Under the pieces are notes generated by a model that was not told the origin of the DNA, did not search any database, and was given only the letters and a program-made list of their open reading frames with translations. A stretch of DNA of 64,000 nt from Moritella sp. JT01 (GTDB lineage Bacteria; Pseudomonadota; Gammaproteobacteria; Enterobacterales; Moritellaceae), in the NCBI RefSeq assembly GCF_001574435.1, contig NZ_LOCN01000011.1, positions 62,001 through 126,000 on the forward strand. The letters run 5' to 3'. Shown here piece after piece: positions 45,268 to 55,857 of this stretch (position 1 is the stretch's first letter; each line of letters starts with the position of its first letter). The position numbers and the translations under genes are program-made.

Positions 45268-47985
45268 TTAAGTTAATTTACCATGACACTGTTTGAACTT
45301 AGCGCCTGAGCCACAAGGACAAGGATCATTACGGCCTACTTTTTGGCCTTGACGCACAAATGTTTCAGCATCTGGCGTTGCCGATGCACCAGCAAGCTGG
45401 TTTTCAGCGGTTGCATGACTCATATTGTGTGGTAATGATTCACTACGACGACGCTGTGCTTCAACGGCTTCAACGTCTTCTGGTGCTTGTACCTGCACTT
45501 TAGAAATAACGCCCACCACATCTGATTTTAGATTTTCTAACATTTCCGTAAACAGTTCAAACGATTCACGCTTGTATTCTTGTTTCGGATTTTTCTGTGC
45601 ATAACCACGTAAGTGAATACCTTGACGTAAATGGTCCATCGCCGCTAAATGCTCTTTCCATAAGCTATCCAACGTTTGTAGCATCACTGCTTTTTCAAAC
45701 TGACGGATCACTTGCGCGCCAACTGCATCTTCTTTCGCTGTGTAAGCTTCTTTAGCTGCAGTCATGATACGTTCACGAATCTTCTCTTCGTATAACTTAG
45801 TATCATCATCTAACCATTGCTGGATTGGCAGTTCAAGCATGAAATCAGCACGTAAACGCTGCTCTAAACCTGAAATATCCCACATTTCATGTAATGATTG
45901 TGGTGGAATATAAGCATCCATTACCGCGTTGATCACGTCCTCACGGATCACAACCATCGTTTCGCTGATATCTTCCGCTTCCATTAATTCATTACGTTGC
46001 TCATAAACCACTTTACGCTGGTCATTAGCGACGTCATCGAATTCAAGTAACGATTTACGAATATCGAAGTTACGGCCTTCAACTTTACGTTGTGCGTTTT
46101 CGATCGCGCGTGTTACCCACTTATGCTCAATCGCTTCGCCTTCTTCCATACCCAGTTTTTTCATCATCCCCGTAATACGGTCTGATGTAAAAATACGCAT
46201 TAGCGGATCGGTCATTGACAGATAGAAACGTGTAGAACCCGCATCACCTTGACGACCAGAACGACCACGTAATTGATTATCAATACGACGTGATTCATGA
46301 CGTTCTGTACCAATAATATGTAAACCACCCGCAGTCAATACCGCATCATGGCGACCTTGCCATTCCGATTTGATATGTGCAATTTGCGCTTCAGTTGGGT
46401 TTTTCAGCTTATCAATGTCTGTCTGCCAGTTACCACCTAACACGATATCGGTACCACGACCGGCCATATTCGTTGCAATAGTAACGGCACCTGAACGGCC
46501 TGCATCTGCAACAATTTCAGCTTCACGTTCATGGAACTTAGCATTCAATACGTTATGTTTAATTTTGTCTTTTTTCAATAATTTAGAAAGTAGTTCAGAG
46601 CTCTCGATGGATACAGTACCCACTAGCACGGGTTGCTGTCTTTCAACACAATCTTTGATATCTTCAATGATCGCAACATGCTTCTCACCAGCCGTCAGAT
46701 AAACCAGATCACCAAAGTCTTTACGAGTCATTGGTTTATTGGTTGGCACTACCACTGTTTCGAGGCTATAGATAGATTGGAATTCAAATGCTTCAGTATC
46801 AGCCGTACCAGTCATACCCGATAGTTTTTCATACATACGGAAGTAATTCTGGAACGTAATAGAGGCTAATGTTTGGTTTTCATTTTGAATTTTAACACCT
46901 TCGCGCGCTTCTACCGCTTGATGTAAACCTTCAGACCAGCGACGTCCAGGCATAGTACGGCCCGTATGTTCGTCAACAATAACAATCTCGCCTTCATCAC
47001 TCACAATATAATCAACGTCTTTTTCAAATAACGTATGTGCACGTAATGCCGCATTAATGTGATGTAGTAATGAAATATTTGCCGCAGAGAATAAATTGTC
47101 CTCTTCGCTTAATAAGCCACGCTCTTTAAGCATTTCTTCAACTTTAATCTGACCATTTTCAGTCAGTAATACTTGTTTGTTTTTTTCATCGACTGTGAAA
47201 TGACCATCACCGGTATATTCTTCGGTATCTTCTTGTTCTTGCTGCTCTAGCAGTGGAATGATGGTGTTGATCTTAGTATATAGCTCTGAACTATCGTCTG
47301 CAGGACCAGAAATGATAAGCGGGGTACGCGCTTCATCAATTAAGATTGAATCCACTTCATCGATTACTGCGTAATATAACGGACGCATAACACGCTGTTG
47401 CGGTTCAAACGCCATGTTGTCACGCAGATAATCAAACCCAAATTCATTATTGGTGCCGTAAGTAACATCTGCAGCATACGCGTCACGTTTAGCCATGTTA
47501 TCCATGCCTGAAACGTTAAGGCCAACGGTTAGACCTAAAAATTCAAACAGTTCACGATTCCATTCCGCATCACGTGCAGCAAGGTAATCATTCACCGTAA
47601 TAATATGTACACCTTTACCTGTTAATGCATTTAAATAGGCTGGTAATGTAGCGGTTAGAGTTTTACCTTCACCCGTACGCATTTCGGCAATCTGATTATT
47701 ATTTAAAACCATACCACCAAGTAACTGCACATCGAAATGGCGCATGCCAAATACACGTTTAGAACCTTCACGAACAACCGCGAATGCTTCAGCTAAAATG
47801 CTATCAAGTGATTCACCGGCAGCTACACGCTGTTGAAAATCAACTGTTTTTGCTTTTAATTCTGCATCTGATAATACTTCAAAATCAGCTTCTAATTGAT
47901 TGACCTGTTTTACAACTTTATGCAATTTTTTTAAAATGCGGTCATTGCGGCTACCGACTATTTTTGTAATTATATTAGTTAACAT
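45268..47985 (-). CDS. secA: Preprotein translocase ATPase SecA
   Basis: SecA drives post-translational export of proteins through SecYEG. The 905 residues match E. coli SecA (901). Walker A is [21 protein letters not shown]-type Walker [21 protein letters not shown], and motif [12 protein letters not shown] scaffold and wing region leads to a C-terminal zinc tail, [16 protein letters not shown], which binds SecB. No secM-like arrest gene is present upstream; instead an M23-type gene lies 46 bp away on the same strand. How secA is regulated here is therefore unclear. Confidence 0.98.
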   Translation of the reverse strand: MLTNIITKIVGSRNDRILKKLHKVVKQVNQLEADFEVLSDAELKAKTVDFQQRVAAGESLDSILAEAFAVVREGSKRVFGMRHFDVQLLGGMVLNNNQIAEMRTGEGKTLTATLPAYLNALTGKGVHIITVNDYLAARDAEWNRELFEFLGLTVGLNVSGMDNMAKRDAYAADVTYGTNNEFGFDYLRDNMAFEPQQRVMRPLYYAVIDEVDSILIDEARTPLIISGPADDSSELYTKINTIIPLLEQQEQEDTEEYTGDGHFTVDEKNKQVLLTENGQIKVEEMLKERGLLSEEDNLFSAANISLLHHINAALRAHTLFEKDVDYIVSDEGEIVIVDEHTGRTMPGRRWSEGLHQAVEAREGVKIQNENQTLASITFQNYFRMYEKLSGMTGTADTEAFEFQSIYSLETVVVPTNKPMTRKDFGDLVYLTAGEKHVAIIEDIKDCVERQQPVLVGTVSIESSELLSKLLKKDKIKHNVLNAKFHEREAEIVADAGRSGAVTIATNMAGRGTDIVLGGNWQTDIDKLKNPTEAQIAHIKSEWQGRHDAVLTAGGLHIIGTERHESRRIDNQLRGRSGRQGDAGSTRFYLSMTDPLMRIFTSDRITGMMKKLGMEEGEAIEHKWVTRAIENAQRKVEGRNFDIRKSLLEFDDVANDQRKVVYEQRNELMEAEDISETMVVIREDVINAVMDAYIPPQSLHEMWDISGLEQRLRADFMLELPIQQWLDDDTKLYEEKIRERIMTAAKEAYTAKEDAVGAQVIRQFEKAVMLQTLDSLWKEHLAAMDHLRQGIHLRGYAQKNPKQEYKRESFELFTEMLENLKSDVVGVISKVQVQAPEDVEAVEAQRRRSESLPHNMSHATAENQLAGASATPDAETFVRQGQKVGRNDPCPCGSGAKFKQCHGKLT

Positions 47986-48031
47986 TTTATGACCAAAAGT
48001 TATTGTGAATCTATTTGAAATTTAAAGCATT

Positions 48032-48946
48032 TTAGCGATAAACATAGCGTTTAGGATCGACTTGTCGTCCCGATTTTAGCACTTCGTAGTGCACATGAGG
48101 TCCAGTAGAGCGCCCTGAACTCCCCATAATAGCAATAGTTTGCCCCTTGCCAACAACATCGCCTTCTTTTGCGATGAGCTCTTTAGCATGGGCATAACGT
48201 GACGACAGACCATTTCCGTGGTTAATTTCGATTAATAGCCCATAACCCGAACGTCTTCCAGACCAGGTTACCACTCCAGCACCCGTTGCAATAATATGCA
48301 TGCCATTATTGCCTGCAAAATCAATCCCCTTATGCATAGTCGCTCGCCCTGTAAAAGGGTCTTTACGCACGCCGTAATTGGACGATAACCAAGAACCACG
48401 TTGAATAACTGGACGTCCAGATAAAACAGCCTCATCAGTTATATTGTGATTCAATAGCATAGTTTCAAGTAGCGATAGTTGTTGGGAGCGATTATTTACT
48501 TCAAACGACAATAAATCCATCTCTTCGAGCAAGGCTTGTAAATCAACAGCATAACTTGAATCTGTATCAATCGGACCGCCGATTGCAGGTTTTAGGTTAA
48601 AATCAAATTCACCACGCGTTAAACTGGCATTTTTAGCCAATTCATCACCTAATAAACTCAAACGGTTAACCTCGGCTTGCATCATGCCAACTTTACTCGC
48701 AAATACGGCGATTTTCAAATCAGTTTCTTGACGTAGCGCAAGAACTTCATCTGCTTGTTGCTGATATTTCTGTTGCGTTTTCGCAATCTTAAGTTGTATA
48801 GCTTGGGAAGAGAAATTTGAATAGAGAAACCAAGAAGACGTGATCGAGATGGCAATAACAGCTATTAATGCAAATATTAAAAAGTAGATGTTAAATAATT
48901 TAGAATGGTTATGTTTACCATTCGAGTAAGTCACTGTAACGCTCAT
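48032..48946 (-). CDS. M23 (LytM) family membrane-anchored peptidase
   Basis: A 304-residue protein with a short cytoplasmic start, one transmembrane segment (about 20-43, IYFLIFALIAVIAISITSSWFLY), and a periplasmic coiled coil (about 50-150). A C-terminal LytM domain follows (185-304). The metal-site residues look intact: MHKGIDFAG and HVHYE, with GSSGRSTGPHVHYEVL typical of active enzymes, unlike degenerate EnvC/NlpD. It may be a cell-wall endopeptidase such as those in MepM or DipM-type roles. It occupies the lpxC-secA interval where E. coli has secM. Confidence 0.85.
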   Translation of the reverse strand: MSVTVTYSNGKHNHSKLFNIYFLIFALIAVIAISITSSWFLYSNFSSQAIQLKIAKTQQKYQQQADEVLALRQETDLKIAVFASKVGMMQAEVNRLSLLGDELAKNASLTRGEFDFNLKPAIGGPIDTDSSYAVDLQALLEEMDLLSFEVNNRSQQLSLLETMLLNHNITDEAVLSGRPVIQRGSWLSSNYGVRKDPFTGRATMHKGIDFAGNNGMHIIATGAGVVTWSGRRSGYGLLIEINHGNGLSSRYAHAKELIAKEGDVVGKGQTIAIMGSSGRSTGPHVHYEVLKSGRQVDPKRYVYR

Positions 48947-49072
48947 AATCTTTTATTAACTGATGAATTTGTGACACTAAATATAAACAATTTGATGCCA
49001 AAATTCTATCTGTATTTATCTCAGAGCGAACTAACTCACTCAGTTCCGAGATACCAAACCGATTTGATTAGA

Positions 49073-49996
49073 TTATAACGCCAGTTCTAAACTTGGTTCT
49101 AACCAACGAATTGGCGCATCTTGGGCTTCAGCTACAGTGGTGAATTCCCATGCTTCTTGATTAGCAAGTAATGCTCTTAGCAATAAATTATTCATGCCGT
49201 GGCCAGTTTTAAATGCTCTAAACTCACCTAGGATTGAATGACCTGATAAGTACAGGTCACCGACAGCATCAAGTACTTTATGTTTCACGAATTCATCTTC
49301 ATAACGTAAACCGTCATCATTTAAAATACGGAACTCATCGATCACAATGGCGTTCTCTAGGCTACCGCCCAGTGCAAGGTTTTGTGATTGAAGATATTCA
49401 ATGTCTTTCATAAAGCCAAAAGTACGTGCTCGGCTGATTTCTTGATGGAACCAATCACCCGAAAAATCTGCTCGAATATGTTGGTTTTGACCTTCAAATA
49501 CAGGATGATCAAATTCAATACGTAAATCCATAATAAAACCATGGTTCGACGGTAAAAATTCAGCCCATTTATCACCATCTTCAACACGTATAGCTTGTTT
49601 GATCTTAATAAATTTCTTAGCGCAGTTTAGCTCTTCGATTCCCGCACTTTGCAGTAAGAAAATAAAAGGACTTGCACTGCCATCCATAATTGGAATTTCA
49701 GCCGCATCGACTTCAATAATAATATTATCAATGCCGAGACCTGCTAAGGCCGCATTTAGATGCTCTACGGTCGAAATACGGTGACCATCTTCGTTGATTA
49801 GACAAGTACATAACATCGTGTCTTTCACCATGTCTGCAGATGCTTTGAAATCAACAACTGGATCAAGATCGATACGACGATAAATAATACCGGTATTCGC
49901 TGCCGCTGGACGAAGATTAAGGGTAACCTTGTTGCCAGAATGCAGACCGATGCCGGTACCACGTACTGCTTGTTTTAATGTTCTTTGCTTAATCAT
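49073..49996 (-). CDS. lpxC: UDP-3-O-acyl-N-acetylglucosamine deacetylase LpxC
   Basis: LpxC catalyses the committed step of lipid A synthesis. From ATG 49996 ([21 protein letters not shown]) the protein has 307 residues, near E. coli's 305. Zinc ligands are His79 ([10 protein letters not shown]), His239 and Asp243 ([11 protein letters not shown]). The catalytic His266 is in [12 protein letters not shown] lies 8 nt upstream, and a longer frame to 50023 is not supported by homology. It follows ftsZ as in other dcw clusters. The C-terminus, which in E. coli is a degradation signal, reads LEPSLELAL here, so FtsH-type turnover cannot be judged. Confidence 0.97.
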   Translation of the reverse strand: MIKQRTLKQAVRGTGIGLHSGNKVTLNLRPAAANTGIIYRRIDLDPVVDFKASADMVKDTMLCTCLINEDGHRISTVEHLNAALAGLGIDNIIIEVDAAEIPIMDGSASPFIFLLQSAGIEELNCAKKFIKIKQAIRVEDGDKWAEFLPSNHGFIMDLRIEFDHPVFEGQNQHIRADFSGDWFHQEISRARTFGFMKDIEYLQSQNLALGGSLENAIVIDEFRILNDDGLRYEDEFVKHKVLDAVGDLYLSGHSILGEFRAFKTGHGMNNLLLRALLANQEAWEFTTVAEAQDAPIRWLEPSLELAL

Positions 49997-50098
49997 TAAT
50001 GTTACCCTATTTAAATCCCACACTCCAACGCGAGGCCGGGTAATTTACCACAGCCCTACTGGAAATGCAAAATCACCAGTCCAAACACTTCTTATATA

Positions 50099-50135
50099 AT
50101 TCAGTCTTTACGCTAAAAAAACCGTAAGACTGAAT
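50099..50135. repeat. Hairpin between ftsZ and lpxC
   Basis: ATTCAGTCTTTACG (50099-50112) pairs with CGTAAGACTGAAT (50123-50135), 13 bp with one bulged T. On the minus (coding) strand the seven-T run is in the loop, not after the stem, so this is not a standard terminator. It may modulate read-through or mRNA processing between ftsZ and lpxC. Confidence 0.5.
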
Positions 50136-50163
50136 CATATTCTAGCTATAATACAATAAAGTA

Positions 50164-51345
50164 TTAGTCAGCTTGGCGACGTAAGAACGCTGGAATATCT
50201 AAATAATCCGGTTCACTTTTCATTGCGGTTGTCGTATTACTTTCACCAACAGCAACTTTCTGCACATCTACTTGGTTATCGGCAGACATCACTGTCGCTT
50301 TAACGGTTTCTTCAACGCGTATCGATTCAGCTTTCGCTTCTTCTGCTTTTTTAGCTGGTGTTGGAACTAAAGTAATATCGGGTTTGTTTTCAGCGCCGAT
50401 ACCCGTAACAACTACAGTTACACGCAATTCATCCGTCATTTCAGGGTCAATTACCGCACCCACAACAACCGTTGCATTATCAGAAGCAAACGCTTTAATT
50501 GAATTACCCACTGTTTCGAATTCTTCGATGTTGATATCGAGGCCAGCAGTAATATTAACCAGAATACCCCGAGCACCCGCTAAATCGACATCATCAAGTA
50601 ACGGGCTTGAGATAGCAGCTTCTGCGGCTTCTGCAGCTCGATCTTCACCAGAAGCAACACCGGTACCCATCATTGCAGTACCCATTTCACTCATGACTGT
50701 GCGAACATCGGCGAAATCCACGTTGATTAGACCCGGACGCGTAATGAGTTCCGCAATACCTTGTACAGCACCAAGTAATACGTTATTGGCCGCTTTAAAT
50801 GCATCTAATAAACTGACACCACGACCCAATACTTTCAATAATTTGTCGTTAGGTATTGTAATCAAAGAATCAACTTGTTCACTTAATGCATCGATACCAG
50901 CTTGTGCATAATTCAAGCGACGCTTACCTTCAAACGAAAAAGGTTTAGTGACTACAGCTACCGTTAAAATCCCCAATTCTTTAGCAATTTCAGCAACAAC
51001 CGGAGCTGCACCTGTACCTGTACCACCGCCCATACCCGCAGCAATAAAGATCATATCAGAACCTTGCAGGTGTTCACGAATAGTATCGCGATCTTCCATT
51101 GCAGCTTCACGACCTACCGTTGGGTTTGCGCCCGCGCCTAAGCCTTTAGTGATAGTGTTACCGATTTGAATAACAGATCCAGCGGCTGAATTACGTAATG
51201 CTTGTGCATCCGTATTGACGACTATGAATTCAACACCTTCAATTGTTTCACTGACCATGTGATCAACAGCGTTACCGCCGCCACCACCAACACCAATGAC
51301 TTTAATGACAGCTTCATCGTGACTATCATCTAGTAGTTCAAACAT
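50164..51345 (-). CDS. ftsZ: Cell division protein FtsZ
   Basis: FtsZ is the tubulin-like GTPase that forms the Z-ring. The 393 residues include the GTP-binding GVGGGGGNAVDHM, the tubulin signature GGGTGTGAAPV, and the T7 synergy loop NVDFADVRTVM. A variable linker (about 320-375) leads to the conserved C-terminal peptide DYLDIPAFLRRQAD, which binds FtsA and ZipA. It lies downstream of ftsA by 30 bp, and a hairpin separates it from lpxC. Confidence 0.98.
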   Translation of the reverse strand: MFELLDDSHDEAVIKVIGVGGGGGNAVDHMVSETIEGVEFIVVNTDAQALRNSAAGSVIQIGNTITKGLGAGANPTVGREAAMEDRDTIREHLQGSDMIFIAAGMGGGTGTGAAPVVAEIAKELGILTVAVVTKPFSFEGKRRLNYAQAGIDALSEQVDSLITIPNDKLLKVLGRGVSLLDAFKAANNVLLGAVQGIAELITRPGLINVDFADVRTVMSEMGTAMMGTGVASGEDRAAEAAEAAISSPLLDDVDLAGARGILVNITAGLDINIEEFETVGNSIKAFASDNATVVVGAVIDPEMTDELRVTVVVTGIGAENKPDITLVPTPAKKAEEAKAESIRVEETVKATVMSADNQVDVQKVAVGESNTTTAMKSEPDYLDIPAFLRRQAD

Positions 51346-51374
51346 GGTAATTTCTCCAAAAATCTTATAGGGTT

Positions 51375-52628
51375 TTAAAACCCGCCTTTGAACCAGCTCA
51401 TTATTTTTTTAAGTAACTGATTACAATTGTTCCGTTCTACGACTACGTCTGTTGTTGGTTCGAACTGCTGTTCTTTACCAAACTGAAGTAAGCCAACCGC
51501 TGTTGAATACACTGGTGTATTTACATATTCAGTTAATCCATTTATATTTAATGGGATACCTATTCTAACTTGTGAGTTAAATACGCTTTCTGCACATTCA
51601 ACTAAACCTTCAATTTGTGCCGCGCCACCAGTAAGAACAATGCCCGCCGCCAATTTTTCCAGTTTTAATGTCTCTAAAATAGTTTTTAATTCAGCTTCAA
51701 CCATCCCGAATAGTTCAGAATATCGAGGTTCGATCACTTCTGCAAGTGTTTGTCGCTGTAAAGTACGCGATGGTCGTCCACCGACACTTGCAACTTCGAT
51801 GGTATCATCACGTTGTAACAACTTAGCATGCGCACAACCAAAGTTAACTTTAATCTCTTCTGCGTCTGCAGGAGGGGTACCAAATGCATACGCAATATCA
51901 CTAGTAACTGCATTACCTGCATACGAAAATACCGATGTATGACGTAATGAACCATCATAAAATACGGCGATATCAATCGTGCCACCGCCAATATCGACAA
52001 CACATACACCGAGTTCTTTTTCATCATCGGTAACAACGGCATAACTTGATGCTAGAGCAGAAAAAATTAATTTATCCACTTGCAGTTCACAACGCTCAGC
52101 ACATTTTACAATATTTTTTGCCATATCATTGTGACAGGTGATCAAATGTACCTTTGCTTTCATCCTAACACCGGATAAACCAACAGGATTTTTAATGCGT
52201 TCTTGATAATCAATAGCATATTCTTGCGGAATTACATGTAGAATTCGATGTTCATCACGAATTCGCACAGACCTTGCGGTGTAGATCACATTATCTACAT
52301 CATCTTGTGTGACTTCATCTTCAGAGATTGCCACCATGCCAATTTCATCTTGGCTGCTAATATGTTTACCTGAAATACTCAGGTAGACAGAAGATATTTT
52401 CATATCCGCCATCATTTCGGCTTCTTGTTTTGCACGTTGAACGGCTTTAACAACAGACTCTAGGTCGTTTACACCCCCTTTATCCATTCCTCTCGATGCA
52501 CTTGTTCCTAAACCGATAATGTTCAGTTCACCGTCAGGTAATAACTCACCAACAACAACGGCAATTTTTGATGTGCCGACATCTAAACCTACAATTAATC
52601 TTCGTTCCATCGACTTAGTCATTATCAT
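51375..52628 (-). CDS. ftsA: Cell division protein FtsA
   Basis: FtsA is an actin-like ATPase that tethers FtsZ to the membrane. The 417-residue protein has the phosphate-binding LIVGLDVGTSKIAV, the SHS2-type 1C insertion (about 85-165, EEV-rich), DIGGGTIDIAVF, TGGAAQIEG and a C-terminal amphipathic helix, NQLLKKIMSWFKGGF. Its ATG overlaps the ftsQ stop codon in TAATG, a termination-reinitiation junction. A nearby in-frame ATG (MTKSMERRL) is possible. It is nearly collinear with E. coli FtsA over the first 330 residues. Confidence 0.97.
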   Translation of the reverse strand: MIMTKSMERRLIVGLDVGTSKIAVVVGELLPDGELNIIGLGTSASRGMDKGGVNDLESVVKAVQRAKQEAEMMADMKISSVYLSISGKHISSQDEIGMVAISEDEVTQDDVDNVIYTARSVRIRDEHRILHVIPQEYAIDYQERIKNPVGLSGVRMKAKVHLITCHNDMAKNIVKCAERCELQVDKLIFSALASSYAVVTDDEKELGVCVVDIGGGTIDIAVFYDGSLRHTSVFSYAGNAVTSDIAYAFGTPPADAEEIKVNFGCAHAKLLQRDDTIEVASVGGRPSRTLQRQTLAEVIEPRYSELFGMVEAELKTILETLKLEKLAAGIVLTGGAAQIEGLVECAESVFNSQVRIGIPLNINGLTEYVNTPVYSTAVGLLQFGKEQQFEPTTDVVVERNNCNQLLKKIMSWFKGGF

Positions 52629-53446
52629 TACTCTTTCTTGTCATTTTTCCAGCCAACTGAGAAACCTGTATCGTAACGTAAATCTATATAGGCTATTTTT
52701 TCTTTGTCTAATACTGCAACGTAATCGATATAGCGCTGAATCCGTGATATCGCATTTTCTCGTCCTAAACGCAGCATTATACCATTACTTAATACAACCG
52801 TTATTGCATTACGTAAATTCAGCGTCATCGCATCTATTTGATAATTATTAAGCTGCAGCAATCCATTGAATTCGTTATATTTAGCCAATGCTTGTTTGAT
52901 TCTATCACTCGGGCTATAAAGTTTCACTAATGATTTTGGTGCACGATTGATATCTGCATCAAACACTATCCCATCTTCGTTCAATAACTGCGTATCATTC
53001 CACACTGCAACGACGGGTTGTTCTTGAATATACACACGTAATAAATCCGGCCAACTTTTACGTATCGACGCATGATAAACCCAAGGTAAAGATTCAATTT
53101 TCTTTTGAATATCATCAACATTCACCGAAAAATAATTTTCTATTGCCGGTTTTTGTAACAATACAACGCGAATATCATCATCACTGACATAATCACGTTC
53201 ACCTTGAATAATAAGTGCTGACATTGGCATTTTACTAGCATCGGTCAGGTATGCTTCCATACTGCTAAACATCCAACTAAAAAATACTACCACCATAAAA
53301 AAGAAAAATAGACCTAAACCTCGTTTTAAGTGTGACGGGTCTAATTCTTCGGCGCAGGATTCATCCGCTTGAATCTCAAGTTCGGTAAGCGCGTAGATAC
53401 TATCCTCTACGGCGTCATGTTTCGGTGTTGGAATAACAGCAGTCAT
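52628..53446 (-). CDS. ftsQ: Cell division protein FtsQ
   Basis: FtsQ links early and late divisome proteins through FtsB and FtsL. The 272 residues have a cytoplasmic tail of about 45, one TM helix (about 47-65, LGLFFFFMVVVFFSWMF), and the POTRA domain (about 75-150; MSALIIQGERDYVSDDDIRVVL, SLPWVYHASIRKSWPDLLRVYIQEQPVVAVWND). A beta domain ends in AYIDLRYDTGFSVGWK. The N-terminal tail is acidic and variable. Position between ddl and ftsA is conserved. Confidence 0.96.
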   Translation of the reverse strand: MTAVIPTPKHDAVEDSIYALTELEIQADESCAEELDPSHLKRGLGLFFFFMVVVFFSWMFSSMEAYLTDASKMPMSALIIQGERDYVSDDDIRVVLLQKPAIENYFSVNVDDIQKKIESLPWVYHASIRKSWPDLLRVYIQEQPVVAVWNDTQLLNEDGIVFDADINRAPKSLVKLYSPSDRIKQALAKYNEFNGLLQLNNYQIDAMTLNLRNAITVVLSNGIMLRLGRENAISRIQRYIDYVAVLDKEKIAYIDLRYDTGFSVGWKNDKKE

Positions 53447-53461
53447 ATCAAGATACGTTTA

Positions 53462-54385
53462 TTAATGCGCGAGCGCTAATACTTTAGAAACTAAACTCTC
53501 GAAGTTATACCCAGCAGCGTTGGCTGCCATTGGCACTAAACTTTTTTCAGTCATGCCCGGTACTGTATTAACTTCCAATAATTGAAACTGGCCCTGTGCA
53601 TCCAACATTGCATCAACACGACCCCACCCCTCTGCGGATACTGCACGAAATGCTTTTAATGCATAAGCTTGGAGTTGCTGGCGTTGTTCATCTGTAATGG
53701 GGGCTGGACACAAGTATTCAGTGGTATTTGATTGGTACTTCGCTTGGTAATCATAAAACGTATTTGGCGTTTTAAGCTGAATAACTGGCAACACTTCATC
53801 ACCTAAGATCGCAACGGTGAATTCAGCTCCTTCAATCCATTGCTCAATTAAGATCTCATTATCATACTCAAACGCAGCCATGACTGCCGTTTCTAATTCC
53901 GCTACGTTATGCACTTTTGCCATCCCGATACTAGAGCCTTCTTTCGCTGGTTTAATCATTACCGGAGAACCAAGATCCGCAATAATATCGCTTGCTATCG
54001 CATTATCAAAATGATTTGGTGTAACAATGCGATAAAGCGCCGTCGGTAAACCTTGAGACTGCCAAATTTGTTTAGTACGGATCTTATCCATCGCTAATGC
54101 CGCGCCTAAAACCCGGCTACCGGTATAAGGAATGGCAAGCTGCTCTAACGCACCTTGCATCACACCGTCTTCGCCACCGCGGCCATGTAGTGCAATAAAC
54201 GCATGGGTGAAACCATCACCTCTCAGTTGACTAACATCGTATTCAGCGGTATCTAAAGCATGCGCATCAACACCTGCACGTTGTAAACCTGCTGTGACTG
54301 CGATACCCGATCTTAGTGAAACTTCACGTTCGGCAGAATGTCCACCAAATAATACCGCTACTTTTTTAGTACTTGTTACGCTCAT
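53462..54385 (-). CDS. ddl: D-alanine-D-alanine ligase
   Basis: Ddl makes D-Ala-D-Ala for the MurF reaction. From ATG 54385 (MSVTSTKKVAVLFGGHSAEREVSLRSG) the protein has 307 residues, like E. coli DdlB. It has ATP-grasp motifs MIKPAKEGSSIGMAKV and EFTVAIL, the catalytic Glu/Ser region REVSLRSG, and EVNTVPGMTEKSLVPMAA at the end. Its ATG lies 2 bp after the murC stop. A longer start at 54400 would overlap murC by 13 bp and lacks homology. Confidence 0.96.
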   Translation of the reverse strand: MSVTSTKKVAVLFGGHSAEREVSLRSGIAVTAGLQRAGVDAHALDTAEYDVSQLRGDGFTHAFIALHGRGGEDGVMQGALEQLAIPYTGSRVLGAALAMDKIRTKQIWQSQGLPTALYRIVTPNHFDNAIASDIIADLGSPVMIKPAKEGSSIGMAKVHNVAELETAVMAAFEYDNEILIEQWIEGAEFTVAILGDEVLPVIQLKTPNTFYDYQAKYQSNTTEYLCPAPITDEQRQQLQAYALKAFRAVSAEGWGRVDAMLDAQGQFQLLEVNTVPGMTEKSLVPMAANAAGYNFESLVSKVLALAH

Positions 54386-54387
54386 GA

Positions 54388-55845
54388 TTACTTCTTCCAT
54401 TTTTTCATCGTACTAATATTCATTTCCATTGCCGCCAGTTCCTTAGCAAGCGTACCCACATTACCAGCACCTTGGGTTAATACCAAGTCACCGTCTTGTA
54501 AATGCTCAGCTAAAATGGCTGGAATTTCATCAGGACTAGAAACAAAAATTGGTTCAATATTGCCACGTTGTCTAATACTACGACATAATGAGCGACTATC
54601 AGCACCAGGAATGGGTTCTTCACCTGCCGGATATACTTCTAATAAAAATAACAGATCAACCTTTGATAACACGTTTGCAAAATCTTCATACAAATCACGG
54701 GTACGGGTATAACGATGTGGTTGGAATACCGAAACCAAACGTTTTTCAGGCCAACCTGCACGTGCGGCAGTAATAGTAACATCAACCTCGGTCGGGTGAT
54801 GACCATAATCATCAACCAACATCACATTACCTGCACCTGAATCAAATTCACCAAGATGATCAAAACGTCGACCAGTACCCGCAAAGTTAGCGAGCGCGGT
54901 AATAATAGCGCTATCATCAATGCCATCTTCAGTTGCGACGGCTACTGCAGCTGTCGCATTTAAGGCATTATGCTGACCCGGAGAATTCAAGCTAACACGT
55001 AAATCATTGCGATCTTTACGACAAATAGTAAAGTGACTTTTATGGCCTTTCTGCACATAATCAATAATACGTACATCGGCATTTTCAGAGAAACCATAAG
55101 TCACGACCTGACGACCTATGTCTGGGATCAACTTTTCAATAACAGCATCATCGGCGCACATCACAGCTAAACCGTAAAATGGCAAATTATGCAGAAAATC
55201 CATAAAGGTTTTTTCTAATCTAGCAAAGTCACCACCATACGTATCCATATGGTCAGCTTCGATGTTCGTCACGACGGCAACCATCGGCTGCAGTAATAAG
55301 AATGATGCATCACTTTCATCTGCTTCAGCAATCAGATAGCGACTTTTTCCTAAACCCGCATTAGTGCCAGTGCTCTTCACTAATCCACCATTAACAAATG
55401 TAGGATCTAAGCCTGCTTGATGATAAATACCTGTCACTAACGCTGTAGTCGATGTTTTACCATGCGTACCAGAAATCGCAATACCATGACGAAAACGCAT
55501 TAATTCAGCTAGCATTTCAGCACGTTTAATCACAGGAATACGATTTTCATGTGCAGCCATAATTTCAGGATTAGAGAGGTCGATAGCCGTTGAGACCACC
55601 ACTACGCTAGCATTAAGTACATTTTCCGCTTTATGCTCAAAATTAATTTTTGCACCTAATTTTACTAAACGTTCAGTCACTGGATTAGGCGCGAGGTCAG
55701 AACCCGTGATCTGGTAACCTTCGTTCGCTAATACTTCGGCGATCCCACCCATGCCAGCACCACCGATGCCAACAAAATGAATAGTTTTCACTCGACGCAT
55801 CTCTGGCACTATCGTTCTTAGTTGTGCGATCTTTTGTTCAGGCAT
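54388..55845 (-). CDS. murC: UDP-N-acetylmuramate-L-alanine ligase
   Basis: MurC adds L-alanine, the first stem-peptide residue, to UDP-MurNAc. The 485-residue protein has the N-terminal [18 protein letters not shown] nucleotide fold, the ATP motif [14 protein letters not shown], the ATP/Mg block EADESDASF, and [11 protein letters not shown] in the C-terminal domain. It starts 12 bp after the murG stop. The protein matches the family throughout. Confidence 0.97.
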   Translation of the reverse strand: MPEQKIAQLRTIVPEMRRVKTIHFVGIGGAGMGGIAEVLANEGYQITGSDLAPNPVTERLVKLGAKINFEHKAENVLNASVVVVSTAIDLSNPEIMAAHENRIPVIKRAEMLAELMRFRHGIAISGTHGKTSTTALVTGIYHQAGLDPTFVNGGLVKSTGTNAGLGKSRYLIAEADESDASFLLLQPMVAVVTNIEADHMDTYGGDFARLEKTFMDFLHNLPFYGLAVMCADDAVIEKLIPDIGRQVVTYGFSENADVRIIDYVQKGHKSHFTICRKDRNDLRVSLNSPGQHNALNATAAVAVATEDGIDDSAIITALANFAGTGRRFDHLGEFDSGAGNVMLVDDYGHHPTEVDVTITAARAGWPEKRLVSVFQPHRYTRTRDLYEDFANVLSKVDLLFLLEVYPAGEEPIPGADSRSLCRSIRQRGNIEPIFVSSPDEIPAILAEHLQDGDLVLTQGAGNVGTLAKELAAMEMNISTMKKWKK

Positions 55846-55857
55846 TATCTATCTCTC

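Noticed and set aside
50384-50911. 175-codon plus-strand frame opposite ftsZ
   Set aside because: It lies wholly within ftsZ on the other strand, and its composition follows ftsZ third positions.
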